A DNA stretch of 64,000 nt, taken from positions 620,001 through 684,000 of the forward strand of contig AP026138.1 of assembly GCA_030295235.1 (NCBI GenBank). The letters run 5' to 3'. The notes beneath the pieces are model-generated. The model saw only the letters and a program-made list of their open reading frames with translations. It was not told the origin of the DNA and made no database searches. The number at the start of each line of letters is the position of its first letter. Within the stretch, counting starts at the first letter, position 1. Shown here piece after piece: positions 33,028-45,700 of the stretch. The position numbers were made by a program, and so were the translations under genes. The DNA comes from Fistulifera solaris. Taxonomy: Eukaryota > Bacillariophyta > Bacillariophyceae > Naviculales > Stauroneidaceae.

Positions 33028-35614
33028 ATGCCAGCCCCAATGCCATCGGAAAAAGATGAATACAGCGCGGCGCGGGAGCAGTTCTCCAAGGAGTCATCGT
33101 CGTCCGTTGGAGGAGAAAAGATCAGTGCCCGATTGTGGGAAGAAAGTCTCGGCATCGATGATCACAGTTCTATGCACAACAGTTTTCGCTCGCATCGCAC
33201 CGACGTGACGGGCGTGTCCGGATTAACCATGAGCAGTGCGTTTGGTAGTATCCCGCTGCAACCGGGAGAAATCCTGGAGCCGTACGAGCGGCCTCTTTCG
33301 GCACCTCCGCCGCCGGGGTTTTCCGGCGGGGCCGAAGAACGCACGCGGAAAGCGGAACAGGCGTTGCGTCCGTCCAAGCCGGATGAAGACAGTTATGGTT
33401 CTTCGAAAGATAAGAATCACGGCTTTGGAAACTTGGCGGATTATTTAGGAGCCGGTTTGGCGCAATCGATGGAGGATGCGGCGCGAGAAGTGTCCGAATC
33501 GAAAGATGACATTAATTTTCATCGACAAACGCGTCATGCCGCCAACCGGTTGGTGGGTGCAACCGACGCCAGTGCTATAAAACACACTTCCAATAGTTTG
33601 AAAGACGACTTTGTGGCCGCACCGTCGTCTTCGTCTCTGAGAGGCGATTTAGATCGCGGATTTCCGTCCCTACTTTCCACGCCGCAAAAGAAAGTCGGAC
33701 GGTAGTGCTAATAATTTTGATTCCTTATCGGGAACTACTGCTTCCCATCCGACGTTTGATCAACGCTCGCGTTTGAATGGTATTGGTACAAACGTCAGTG
33801 AGCCAGAAGAAGAAGGTCTTTTCGGTCGCGCTGTTTCGGGAGTGGTTTCGAGGAGGGTGGATTATCCGCACATTGGTGCGGATTACACGTTCGATCGTCC
33901 CATGCTTTCTTCGACCGCGAGAGAATTTCAGCCTTCCATGACAGCCGATATCCCCTTGTCGGCAAGCAACGACTCGAATCATTCGACCGATATGAGCCCG
34001 CGTCAAGCAGAAATGGAGCTGGCTTCATTTTTATGGGATCCCAGTCAGAAAGGTGCAAGCCGAACGCTGGCGATTTTGCACGTGTCTTGGCTTCGCGTTC
34101 CGGATGTTCGGTCGGCGTGTGAAACATTTGGAATCTTGGAAACATTTCGTTCCGAGTTTTCGAGTCTGGGGATCTATTTGGTCTCGTATTATGACATTCG
34201 AAGTGCTCAGTATGCATCTGCAGAACTTCAAGCTATTTTACAACGTTTAGTTGTTATGCAGCGTGGAAGTGAAGAAGTTGTTGTGAAATTTTGTATCCCT
34301 CTCAACTCTTCCAGTCAAATGACGATTCGCAGATCCTCATATCGGATCTACCGTTGGAGTACGACGAATTTGCCCTTCGATCTATTTTGTCTTCGTTCGG
34401 TTCAATCAGGTCTATTGGCTCGCAGGGTATGGGAAGTTACTTGGTTGAATTTAATAATATTCAAGACGCCAAGCAAGCTCAGCTTGAGCTTGACAGCACC
34501 CAGCCGTTTGGAGCTAACACCTTTGTCGAATTAAGTATGAGAAGTCCAGGAATCCGGAAACGAGGCCGCGAGTTGTTGAGTCTTCTCAGTCGTTGGAGAC
34601 AGATGAACACGAGACGACAACCAAGCCGCACATCTGATGCACAATCGGTTGGTTCAGGCCATAGTAATCCAGGAGATCCGTGGCGTGGTAAAGCCAACAA
34701 TCCTTTTTCCAGGGATCAACCGAAGTTGTTGGTATGGGTGCTGCTTATGGTGCGTCTAGAACTTCCAATCCACACCAAGAGGCTACTCAAGTGGTCCTGG
34801 GACCCGATGGGCGTTACACTCCTGTTGTTATGCAAAGTAATTTCTCCTCTTTCGCACCGATGGGCGCAACTGCAATAGATCCCCGTCAACAACAGATTAT
34901 TCAAGGCCCCGATGGGCAGATGTATCTTGCTCCTGTTCCTGCTCCGCAAAGTGGAAGTCATTCTTTTGGTGGACACGGAATACAGATGCAGGGATCGCGT
35001 TATCCATATCCTGCAAATGTTATCGCCCATCAAGATCGAAGACCTCCGCCGCAAAGCCGAACGCCCTACTACTCGCATGTCGTCAACGACGCGAGTTCCC
35101 TTCCGGACGGTCGCACCGTTCCGGTTACTCGAACGGGACAGATGCAGAAAGGGACACCCGGCATTTGGTGCTGGATTTAGATGCGGTTGAAGGAGGTCTA
35201 GACACTCGAACTTCTCTCATGGTGAGGAATATTCCGAACAAATATACGCAAAACATGTTGCTATCGGAATTTGCAGAGAACGGCCATGGACCCGGTGTTA
35301 TTGATTTTTTCTATCTACCGATTGATTTCAAGAATCGATGTAACAGAGGCTATGCATTCATCAACTTTATTGATTACCGAGATATTCTGGCCTTCCATAA
35401 GCAGTATTATGGAAAGCATTGGCGAACGTTCAATAGTGATAAGATTTGTGACGTTACGTACGCCCGCATTCAAGGAAAAGCGGCGATGTTGAAGCGTTTT
35501 GAAAACTCAGCTTTAATGGAGAAAGACGAGGAATACAAACCACTGGTATTTTCTAGTTCCGGACCTGACAAAGGTCAACGTCTCCCATTCCCTGATCCAT
35601 CGACAAGGGCTTGA
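33028..35614 (+). CDS. Mei2-like RNA-binding protein
   Basis: About 862 residues. A long low-complexity N-terminus (MPAPMPSEKDEYSAAREQ, PP-rich segments) is followed by two degenerate RRMs: SRTLAILHVSWLRVPDVRSA, and then ILISDLPLEYDEFALRSIL ... GSYLVEF. A Gln/Pro-rich linker leads to the diagnostic C-terminal Mei2 RRM3: RTSLMVRNIPNKYTQNMLL, DFFYLPIDFKNRCNRGYAFI, and CDVTYARIQGKAAMLKRFENS. Mei2-like proteins bind RNA and steer meiosis or development in yeast and plants; a diatom role is inference. Four frame changes, all at homopolymers: A4 33686-33689, T4 34289-34292, T5 34704-34708 and C3 35157-35159. The next domain follows each time, so this is one gene. Confidence 0.87.
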
Positions 35615-35927
35615 TTGTTTTTCCTCAAACCCCTAGTTTTATAAATAAGCGCATTTTTGATGGCTACCTATCATTTTCTAGTCTACGACGCTACCATGTT
35701 CTGGGGTAGACTTTCCGCAGTTCTATTTTACGAAAACAGCGCGATCGTCTTCTATCGAAGAAAGCAAGTGCGGTCCTGGTGTGCCCTGCGCTTTTCCCTA
35801 ACACCAAGTTACGCAAGCCGACGATAGAATGTATAGCGAGGATACTTTCAAAAGAAAAATAATTAAACCAGTTACTTTAGATCACTCTAAAAGCGATTGT
35901 CACTGTTACAGGAACAATACGATATGA

Positions 35928-37743
35928 TCAGCTACACGTTCTTGCGCGAATACCATTGCTTCGCATGTGCTCTTTTACAGCTTCAATCTCAACCTCTTTA
36001 CGGTGAAACATTCCTGCAGCCAATGCTGCCTGTACATTCGTCCTTTTGAAAACGTCGGTGAAATGCTCGGGTTTTCCGGCTCCACTGCTAGCAATAACAG
36101 GTATTGTTACAGCCTCTGAAACGGCCTTCATCAACGCAATATCGAATCCCTTGCACTGACCGTCCATATCAATGCAGTTCAGCATGATTTCACCAGCTCC
36201 TAAAGCTTCGGAACATCGCGCAACAGTGACTGCACAAATGTCGCGTTCCTCTCGACCACCTTTTGCAGTACACTGATACCAACAAAATCGTTCTCCATTC
36301 GGACCAAGCTGGTCGTCCTCTAACTCAACAACGACGTGCTTCTTGTCCGCGCTATCTTTTGATGCAACGTACACTCTTTTTGGGTCAATTGATACAACTA
36401 CAGCCTGCACTCCGTAAACACGCGAGATTGTTTCTAATGAGGTCTCGCCGGTTTTCTTTCCTCCAGATGCTATCAGAGCCTCAGCCGCGTCCACAGCATC
36501 ACTTCCCATGCTAACCTAAATGAAGCATATCAGTCCTGGGACGTTTCATGTCTTTCGACAACTACATGGTAGACCTACCTTATCAGCGCCAGCTCGAAAG
36601 TATCTGGAAGCCACTTCCAGTGCCGACCAAGTTTGACCAGTGGCAGGATCCGAATAACTGCGAATGCCACCACCAACTGTTAACGGTACAAAAATGTTTT
36701 TCGATGCTTCCTCGAGAACTTGTAGCATGGGCATATCTTCAATCACTCCTTGGCGAAAGCTTGTAATGTTCAAGAAAGCAATTTCATCGCCACCTTCCTG
36801 ATAGTATCGGCTCGCGAGCGCGACGGGTTTGCCCAAATTTCGAACACCACCTCTGCCCGTTACAACTCCTTCTTTGTGATTCTCTCGAACATCGTACTGA
36901 TCACCTTTGGTAACGACCAGATCTCCGTGGTCGTTGGTTCGAACATCCAACGCAACAACAACTCGTTTCGTCAGTTGCGTCGTCGCCGTTTCATCAACCT
37001 CCAGTGGTTTTGTCGAGCCGAGAGTGCCGTTTTCGACCGCCTTGTAGTATTCAATGATATGAGATGCTGCTTGAAAGTTCATCAAACAGCATCTATGGCA
37101 ACGAAAGAACTTACCTCTAAAAACGCCCGCATCACTTTCAAACCCGTCGGACCACTCTTTTCGGGATGAAACTGTGTCGCGACAATGCAACCCTTCTGTA
37201 CAGCACTAATAAATCGTTCCCCTTCGTAGATTGTCGAGCTCAACACCCATTCTTTGTTTTCGGCCGTCACCGGCGCATAGAACGAGTGAACAAAGTAGAC
37301 ATCATCGTCGTTATTGACCTTTTCGAATACCGGACTTTCTTGATGCAAAATGCGTCCATTCCAACCAATATGCGGTACTGTCATCTTTGTTTCATCAAAT
37401 TTGATGACCTTTCCTGGAATCACTCCTAGTCCAGGGATGGGAGGCTTCCGGGCTCGTGCTCATCTGACGATTCGAAGAGCGTTTGCATGCCCAAACAAAT
37501 CCCCAAAAAGGGCCGATTTTGGGCCAAATATTGTCGCAAAGGCTCATCAAACCCTTTTTCGTTCAAGACACGCATGGCGGATCCAAAGGCACCGACACCC
37601 GGAAAAATGATAGCCGTGGCTTCCAGAATCTGGGCCGGTTCGGTAATTTCATCGATTTCGAACCCAGCCGCGAAAATGGCGTTGCGAACGGAACGTACAT
37701 TCCCGGCGCCGTAGTCCAAAAGAGATACTTTAAATGAAGGCAT
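35928..37743 (-). CDS. HIS7: Imidazole glycerol phosphate synthase, fused HisH-HisF
   Basis: Three exons: 37115-37743, 36579-37069 and 35928-36515 (introns 45 and 63 bp). The N-terminal glutamine amidotransferase starts [13 protein letters not shown], with the nucleophile Cys in [11 protein letters not shown] and His/Glu in FHPEKSG. The cyclase half has [27 protein letters not shown] joined across the intron to SMGSDAV, and [14 protein letters not shown], so both catalytic Asp are present. It makes IGP and AICAR from PRFAR in histidine synthesis. The fused form is the eukaryotic (yeast and plant) arrangement. Exon lengths sum to two short of a multiple of three, matching two missing bases: near 37448-37452 and at the 37114/37115 splice junction. 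No targeting sequence is visible from this start. Confidence 0.93.
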
Positions 37744-38241
37744 AATTTAGTTCTTTTCGTTCTTGTAAGGATGCCTGGAATGGAAAGTCAACTCTACGTT
37801 TGAAATAAGGCTGTCGCTTTGATGGATGCGAAATCGACGCGTGTGTGCGTGTCTCGTGCCGATCACCACGAGATGGGTGCCACTCGTCTGGTGCATGGTC
37901 AGGCGACGGATGACGGACGCACACAAAGATACCGTCGCATCTCGCATCAATAATTCTCCGTCTGCTACACTTCGTACTATAGTCGTGGCGAAAGGCCTGT
38001 GACTATGGAACTTTGACGGTTTGGGGCCTTCACGAGACACTTCGACGAACCTTCGCGAACAGCGCAAAACAAAACAAAAAACCATCTCGTCGCACTTTTA
38101 TTGTGACGACGATCCTAAAAACTGCACAGACCCAGCCAAAGTTCTTTTCGATTCATTCTCAGTCTCATTGATTCTTTCCGACGGCTCATTCAGTTGCTTA
38201 TTCTAACAAGGACTATTTAGATAACAATTATTCGGGATAAC
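37744..38241. promoter_or_regulatory. Divergent promoter region, HIS7 / ABCG
   Basis: 498 bp between divergent start codons. No specific element recognised. Confidence 0.4.
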
Positions 38242-40496
38242 ATGTCGGAAGTTGAGGAAGGAAAGGCGCCAACAACAACGAGCAAACGTCTCCAATCGAG
38301 CCACAGCAGTGGAATGGAGAGCTCGATTTTGCGTTTCAAGGATGTCAATTTCATCGTTGGAGCGGGTGATAAGACGAAGAATATCTTGACGGACGTTTCG
38401 GGGACCGTACGATGGGGGCGTAAGTCGAACATAGATTTGTAGGTCGTTTTGTATTACAAACTCGTCCGAAATTCTCACTCTTGTGTGCGTCGGGACGAAC
38501 AGGCGTTTTGGCTATCATGGGTCCGTCGGGAGCCGGTAAGGTAGGTCAACGTCTTCAATAGCATCATTCTCCTTTTCTATTCAACAGCTAACTCTCTAAC
38601 GATACCTCAATCTTCCAAATATCCTCTTAGACGACGCTCATTAGTTTGTTGACACTCGATGCGCTCTACGGTAGAGCCGTCGGTAAAGTGACCCTCAACG
38701 GTGTTCCCCTGACGGATCAGATTTTCCGTGAACATTGCTTTGTTGTCAAGCAGCATGACAAACATTGGCCCTACTTGACCTGTCGCGAAACACTCCGTTA
38801 CGCTGCGGAACTCTACGATGTGGCGGCGTCGGAAGATATTGACGCCGTCGTCGAAGAGATCATTCAAAAGATGGGTCTGGTGACCGCCGCGGACACCCGA
38901 AATTCCAGTATGAGTGGCGGACAGCGTCGGCGTTTGTCGATTGGAATTGCTCTGCTCAAGCAGCCTACTCTTCTCTTTCTCGATGAACCGACCAGTGGAC
39001 TGGTACGTATCTTGAGTACTGCCGATAAGTGATTTTTCATATACATTTGATCTAACTTCGTTTTTGTTTAGGATGCCGCATCGTCCTCGAACATTATGCA
39101 AGAGATCGTCCGTGTCGCAAAAGAAGAGCGCATCATTATTGTTTGCACCATTCACCAGCCCTCTACAAAGGTACGTGATACGAGATTCGTATCGACTAGA
39201 TAAGTGCTTTTCATTGACTCAGCGCGAACATTGGTACCAGGTCTACAATAGCTTTGATCAGCTGATGATTATGTCTCGTGGCCGAGAAGCCTTTAGTGGA
39301 GATGTCAAAGAAGCGCTACCTTATTTCGAAAGTATCAACTTCCCGTGCCCACCGGCGACCAACCCAGCTGAATACTTTTTGGATCTTGTCAACTCTGATT
39401 TCTCGGATGAAAAAGTCATCACCGAAATTTTGGATACCTGGGAAGAAAGGCGTCCTAGCGCTGGCTCGTCCCATCACAAGAAAGGATTCGGCGATGATGA
39501 AGAAGGTCAAGAAGGTGTAACGAAAATGAAACGAGCACCGCTTCGGAAAGAGATGGCAATCATGTTTCGCCGTCATGCACTTATGATGCAGCGAGACCCT
39601 ATTCTTTACATTGGCCGGTGCTTTGTTTTTCTCACGACCAACTTAGTCTTTGCCATTGTCTACTGGAATGGAAGGGACTACACTCAAGATCAAGCCATTA
39701 ACAAGTTTTGGGTGGCTCTCTGGTAAGTTCTATGTGTGCACATCTCCATCTCCCTGAAGTAGTTTCTGATCGATAATCACTTTCTTGTCTCTCAGGTTTA
39801 TTGGTGTACCTTCTAACATGGGGGTAGTTGCGGTGTACGCTCTCAACGATGAGTTCAAGTCCATTCTTCGTGAGAGCAAGAATGGCATGGTCACAGGTTT
39901 CAGTTATGTTCTGGCAAAAACTATCCTCGTCTTGCCCATGTTCTTCATTTTTGCACTGTTCGCTCTTGGTATTCCCGCTTTTGCCATTCAAGATAACGAA
40001 CCGAAAGGGTTTGGAGCTCAAATCATCCTTTTCGCTGCATGCATGTTTTCGTTCGAATCTGTCGCAGAAGCGCTTGCCGTCTGGTTCGAAGACCCAATCA
40101 TTGGTATGCTTCAGTTCATGAACTTTTGGTTTGGTGCTTTTTTTGTTTGGCGGATTTCTCATTGCTCCGGATGACATGTACTGGCCTTTCCGTTTGTTTT
40201 ACTACATCATGCCGTATGGGGCATATGCGAGAAGCACGGCATACGAAATCTTTGCGCATGCCACGTTTGAACCATGCGACCGAGCGACGAATCAGCTTTC
40301 GGCAATTTGTATCCCCGAGACGGATGGTGTGAAGGTGCTTGGTGAATTGAGTAAAGTGTTCCCTTTGCTGTCCAGCGATGACAACTTCATCGCTGATTTG
40401 GTCGCGATTCTTGCGATTGGGGTCTTCTACAAAATACTTTACGTCGTCGGAGCTCTTTACAAGTCGACTTTGGTTGCCAAGATTCACGAGAAGTAA
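38242..40496 (+). CDS. ABCG-type half transporter
   Basis: Six exons: 38242-38419, 38503-38540, 38631-39002, 39072-39170, 39241-39722 and 39796-40496, all GT-AG. Order is ATPase then membrane domain, as in the ABCG/White family. The Walker A GPSGAGKTTL is split by an intron between GK and T. The signature is MSGGQRRRLSIG, Walker B LLFLDEPTSGLD is split by another intron, and the H-loop is CTIHQPS. The membrane domain has about six TMs (CFVFLTTNLVFAIVYW, SYVLAKTILVLPMFFIFALF, VAILAIGVFYKILYVV). It likely dimerises to export lipids or small molecules; cargo unknown. One frame change at the T7 run 40138-40144 (one T too many). Exon phases are otherwise consistent. Confidence 0.9.
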
Positions 40497-40629
40497 ATGG
40501 AAGTGGTAAACATATCGTTTATTTGTCAGGTTTACAGACACAGTGCATCTGCATCATCAACGCGTGGCATTTCACTATGGCACAAGGCGACGCGTCCGTT
40601 TCAATCAAATAAATATGTAAAAACTCTAT

Positions 40630-41690
40630 TTAGCGAAAATGAAAACGTCTTCTTACTTTTTTTAATTGCTGAAATCGAGCCGCCAGATCTGCATACGAAG
40701 ATGTCATACCCGTAGCCGTGGAAGCACCGCTCGGAGAGGCGGACGGTGCCGATGGCGGCATGCCGGGTTCATCGCCACCGTCTTCCTCATCATCGCTTTC
40801 TCCACTTATTGTACTGACACCCGTGGATTTTCCATTGGAGTTTAGTGCCGCCGGTACGGTAATTTCCGGCTCGGTCTCGCTGAAGTTATTGGACAAAGAG
40901 GGTGGGACGTATGGCGCAATGCGAGGTACAGAGACAAACGTCGGTGACGATTCACTACCGTGAGCTTTTGAACTAACATCATCCACAACGATACCCAAGC
41001 CAGTTCCCTGTGCTATTCCCACAGAATATCCAAAAGGTGCAGCCATGGGTTGGGAGAGTTGTGCCGCAGTTAGTTTCAACTTGGGCGACCAGTCGACTTC
41101 GTGCTGTTCACAAATTCGCTCCAAGTATATTTGCACCAATGCAGCTGCTGGAGGCTCCACCGATAGTTTATGGACTACTCTTTGGTTCAAAACATTCCCC
41201 GCGTTCTGTAAAGCCCGCTCTTCGAACTCTTTTCCGTACTTCGCTTTGAATTGTTTGCGGATGAGGACAAGTTCGGGTATATCCACTCTATGCGAAGCCC
41301 ATATGATAGTTGACACCACCGTTACCAAATCATTCGGACAGTCTTTACTGTATTCAATGAGTTTCATACGCTCGTAAAGTAGTTCACAGTTCAACTGCAA
41401 TATCTCGTAAGCCTCGATGAGATAGTCGTCACGAATGAGCGCTTCGGCCCGGATCCTCGCTTTCTCTTCTTTCGGTGGGTCTTCGGCCAGCATTTTCGCG
41501 ACTTCCCTCAGATTTTGTTTCTGTAGTGCTGCTTTCTTGTTAGAAGCTATTTGAATCCTACCCACTGCCATTTTTAATTCTGGAAGAAGTGATGTTAGAA
41601 GGAAAGCAAGACGAAATTCAAGGCGCGATTGTCGACATTATGCTACGCACCTGGTTTCAGCTTCTTTGCGTTGAAGCCACCACCAAACAT
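40630..41690 (-). CDS. IST1: IST1-like ESCRT-III regulator
   Basis: Two exons, 41651-41690 (MFGGGFNAKKLKP) and from 41579. Splicing yields the conserved IST1 start GGGFNAKKLKPELKMAVGRI. The IST1 (DUF292) helical domain fills about residues 1-180, with KARIRAEALIRDDYLIEAYEIL and the downstream helices. A disordered Pro/Ser/Asp region follows, with a final SYADLAARFQQLKK, typical of the C-terminal MIT-interacting tail. It regulates Vps4 and ESCRT-III in endosomal sorting and abscission. The end is ambiguous. As given the frame runs to 40630, but shortening the T7 run at 40658-40664 by one places a stop at 40654-40656 directly after LKK, the expected terminus. Confidence 0.92.
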
Positions 41691-41834
41691 ATTGACTCGT
41701 TAATTTCTCAAAGTGAAAGATGGAAAATTATGTGATTACCCGTACCTGGTAGGTAGATCCTTTAGGTAATTAATGATAGCAACATGAAAAAATAGAAACA
41801 CGAATTAAAAAATAATCATGCCGCGCGCAGTGCA

Positions 41835-42620
41835 AAAAAATGCAACACGATCGACACATTGAAAATCCACTATGAAACAGAGTGTTGGTTTACGCCAGCC
41901 AAGACTGGATTGTACAGTAGTCATGAACCGAACAAAAAAGAATTTCGTTTTGCGTCTCTCGCATCCGTCCATTGTCATTCAACTGCGAATATAATTATGA
42001 TTACGGGTAAGTAAAGTCACAACAATGATGATTTTGAACCCGTTCTTAAGAGTTTCTTTTATTTTCACGCAAAAAATCCGAGGATCCCACACCTCAAATT
42101 TCCACTATCAAACGGAGTGTTAGTTTACGCCAGCCAAGACTGGATTGTAAAGTATTCATGGACCGAACAACAAAGGGTTCCGTTTTGCGTCTCTCGCGTC
42201 CGTCCATGGTCATTCAACTGCGAATATAATTATATTTATAGGTAAATAAAATGGCAACAATGATGATTCTGAACTACTTGTCAGGAGTTTCTTTTAGTTT
42301 CACGCCAAAAATTCGTGGATCGACACCTTGAAATGCCACTATGAAATAGAGTGTTGGTTTACGCCAGCCAAGACTGGATTGTACAGTAGTCATGAACCGA
42401 ACAACAAATGGTTACGTTTTTCGTCTTTCGCATCCGTCCATTGTCATTCAATTGCGAGTCTAATTATAATTACGGGTAAATAAAGTCGCAACAATATAAT
42501 TTTGAACTGCTTGTTAAGAGTTTCTTTTTTTTCAAGTCGAAAATCCGAGGATCGACACCTTGAATTTCCACTATGAAACGGAGTGTTGGTTTAGGCCAGC
42601 CAAGACTGGATTGCAGTCAT
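41835..42620. repeat. Satellite-like tandem repeat, ~234-bp unit
   Basis: Four copies. The block GCCAGCCAAGACTGGATTG starts at 41894, 42129, 42363 and 42595 (spacings 235, 234, 232). Conserved flanks include CGTCTCTCGCATCCGTCCAT and GGATCGACACCTTGAA. The last copy is truncated about 35 bp before the LTR element. The core contains the inverted repeat CCAG-CCAAGA-CTGG. Confidence 0.93.
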
Positions 42621-42655
42621 GAAACACAATTGTATTTTTAATAGTTGTCGCGATT

Positions 42656-42744
42656 CCGAAATAAGGCAGTGGTGTAAAATTATGACTACAAGTGTTACAT
42701 CTACCACGGAGGCTTCCCCGTCTGTACTACACTCGGTTATTTCG
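42656..42744 (-). repeat. 3' LTR of the copia-type element
   Basis: 89 bp, identical by eye to 49363-49451. Ends form a short inverted repeat (CGAAATAA ... TTATTTCG) instead of the usual TG...CA. Exact borders are uncertain by 1-2 bp because of the flanking duplication. Confidence 0.9.
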
Positions 42745-45700
42745 GTCCCCTCACGATGAGACCCGAGCTAGGGCTTCAACGTGTCCTTCATAACCGATAA
42801 ACCCTTATTTCATGGAAAAAACAACATAAAAACCATGACGATTCATTCATCGAATCCATCCTTCATCATGTGGAAAATACATCAAAACCACACATCGACT
42901 TGTCCGTGGAAAATACGTCAAAACCACGTATCAAACTTGAAACTTCAATCACTGTACCTGGACGAAAACTTATCCCCAGGAGGCTCATCCCATCGGAATA
43001 GTAAACATAACTACCCAACCAGTGCATCGGGACCTATCGCCTGCATCACTGATGTAAAATACGCTTCACCAGTGGATCTCGTACATTCCCAGCTTGAATC
43101 TTCGTCAGAATATCTGCCAAATTCGCCTTCAGAGGCTCGTAGGATACATCAACAATACCCATCGCAACTCGGCCACGCATATAGTGATATGCCACCGAAT
43201 TGGACTTCTTCTTCAGAACTGATTCAGGAATACTCGAGTTCTTGATCACCGACATATTGTCACCTTTGACAACCGCAGGATCTTCTACCGGCACACCCAT
43301 CATCTGTAGTTTGTACCGTAGACCTTCGATTAACTCGACCGCCGTTTTCATAGCACTAAACTCAGCACCAAATGTCGACGTCTCAATCGAAGTTTGCTTC
43401 TTGCTGTACCATACTGTCAATGACCTGTTCAAATAGATCAAGACACCTGTACGGAACGACGAGTAACATGGTCACCCGCCAAGTCAGCATCAACGAAACA
43501 CGTTATTTGCACAGGCTTACCCAATGGCTTTGGACAATCCGTCGGAATCATAGGCTTAGCATCTCGGTAAAAGTCATTCCAATCAGGTCTAGGTTGTCTG
43601 GCGTGCTCGACATACGAAGGATCGAACACAATCTTAGACCTTTCATGTGACTTCAAATATGCAAAGACATGCACAACCGCAGCTAGATGGCCTTTCCTTG
43701 GCATCGCACTGTGAGACGCAAGCATCGAAACTTCACCACAAATATCAACTCTTCCAAGCTCGACCATCCAGCGTAAAACCCCTATTTGCGAGTGATAAAA
43801 CTGGATTTCGTCGTCATCGCACTCCGGCGATATGTCAAGCTCCGGACGGTACTTCGGTGGTAAAACACTTGACGCCTTCTTCGGGTAAAGCCTCATCTCG
43901 CTTTTCCAACCAAAGACAAACGTTTCGTATTGCTTCCTTCACATATTCATTCGAACTCATCGACCAACAAGGCTTTTCATCACCCAGGAATTGATGCTGA
44001 CCAATCGTCGAACCCAAGTAGCGAGTTGGCTTGCCTATCGAACCTTCTTTCAGAAGAAAGTGTTGATCAAGCTTGTATAGAATAGCTTCCGGCGCCGCAG
44101 AAACACACAGGATGTCATCCGTATAGACCAATACCAACTCGTAGTAACTAGTCCCATCCGCTTTCTGTGCCGGCCGTATCCATACATCGTTATCCGCTCG
44201 ACAAGGTGTAAAACTCAACGACTCATGCAAACACTCACTCAGATATGACCTCCACGCAGCTCCAGAACTCTTCAGTCCGTAAAGAGCTTTCACGATTTTC
44301 GCCTTTCGACCTTTGAACTGTGGACCAAATTCGGCACCGCAAATAATAAAGATTCGTTCTCGAACTGGTGCATTCAAGTACGCATTTCCAATATCTGCCG
44401 CCATAATGTCCAAATCGTTCAATGCCGCGAAGTAGGAAGGCAATCCGCACGCTTCTCTCGATACAACACTAGCATAGGTAATCGAGCTCGGCGGATCCGT
44501 CATGTGTCCCCCCTGCTACGAAGGGCCTTCCGTGTGAAATCTGGTTTTATATCAAAAACCATGTGAACCCCAATCTTGGTAAAACCAGCAGGATCGGGAG
44601 CGTCTTCGTCAAGGATCTGAAACGCCTTAGCTACCGCACGCATCTCTTCGCAATCGCCGCTTCCAAAAAGTCAGTTCCCGTGAGCGATCAATCGCCAATG
44701 CTTCTTCAACTGTCTTTGGCAATGCGATCCCATATTTCTGAGTAACACGAAAGTAGCGCTTAGCCATCGCTTTGATGATCCTGGTCCTTCTCTTGAGCGT
44801 GTAGGGAACCCACCATGAGAAAGCAGGCTCCTCAGCAATCTGTCTCGCAACAGCAAATTCCGCTAACTGTAAAGGGTGAGACTGCTTTAGGTCTTTCAGT
44901 TTCTCCCAAGTAGTAGTGCCATCATTCCATAGACAACACAGTTTCCATCCCTTGGTAGTCCGCTTAGGATACTTTCGGTTGTTGTGGATCACGAATGCCT
45001 CTTCATGCGGAACCGCGCACAACTCTTTCTTGTAGTCCACTATTTCCTTTAGGACATAACTCGCACGCCCATGGTCATCGACTTCGGCATAGATGGCTTC
45101 AGCGATCTGATTCGCATGATAAGCCTCCACTTCACCCGTATCAAATTCAATCTCATACAGAGCGGTATCGAGCAAAGGGTTAGGATGGTACCGGCCAATA
45201 GGATTCCCGTCTTGATCGTGCTTCCGACCTTTAACCGTACCGTACGACATCGAGTCCCCTTGGCGGAAGCATTACCCTTGCCGAGATATATTGATTGTAT
45301 GAATCGTAATCAAACTCATCAGCTTCCTTAATCTCGGGAACTTCGGGATCTTGCGACTCGGTCGGAACATAGTATTCCAACTCTGGGGTGCGCTTCGTCT
45401 TCCGGTATCTCGGTTGGATCCAAGGGCATGGCTCGGTCCTTCAGCTTTTGCTCCAACGTCTGCGTGAACTTTGCCTTTAACTCAGCAACGGCTTGGCTAT
45501 TCTGTTCCTCAACTGACAAAGGGAAAACACTTGTGCGGGAAATCGGTCGACCAGAAGCGGGTAGGATCCTAGCACATAGGACATCACCGACATCGGAAAC
45601 TGGGACCAACGTATCTTCCAAGATGCTTCCTTTCCATATTTTCGTCTTGAGGCGAGATAAACCAAACCCAATCATACCAACCGAACTCACAAATGTGTGA

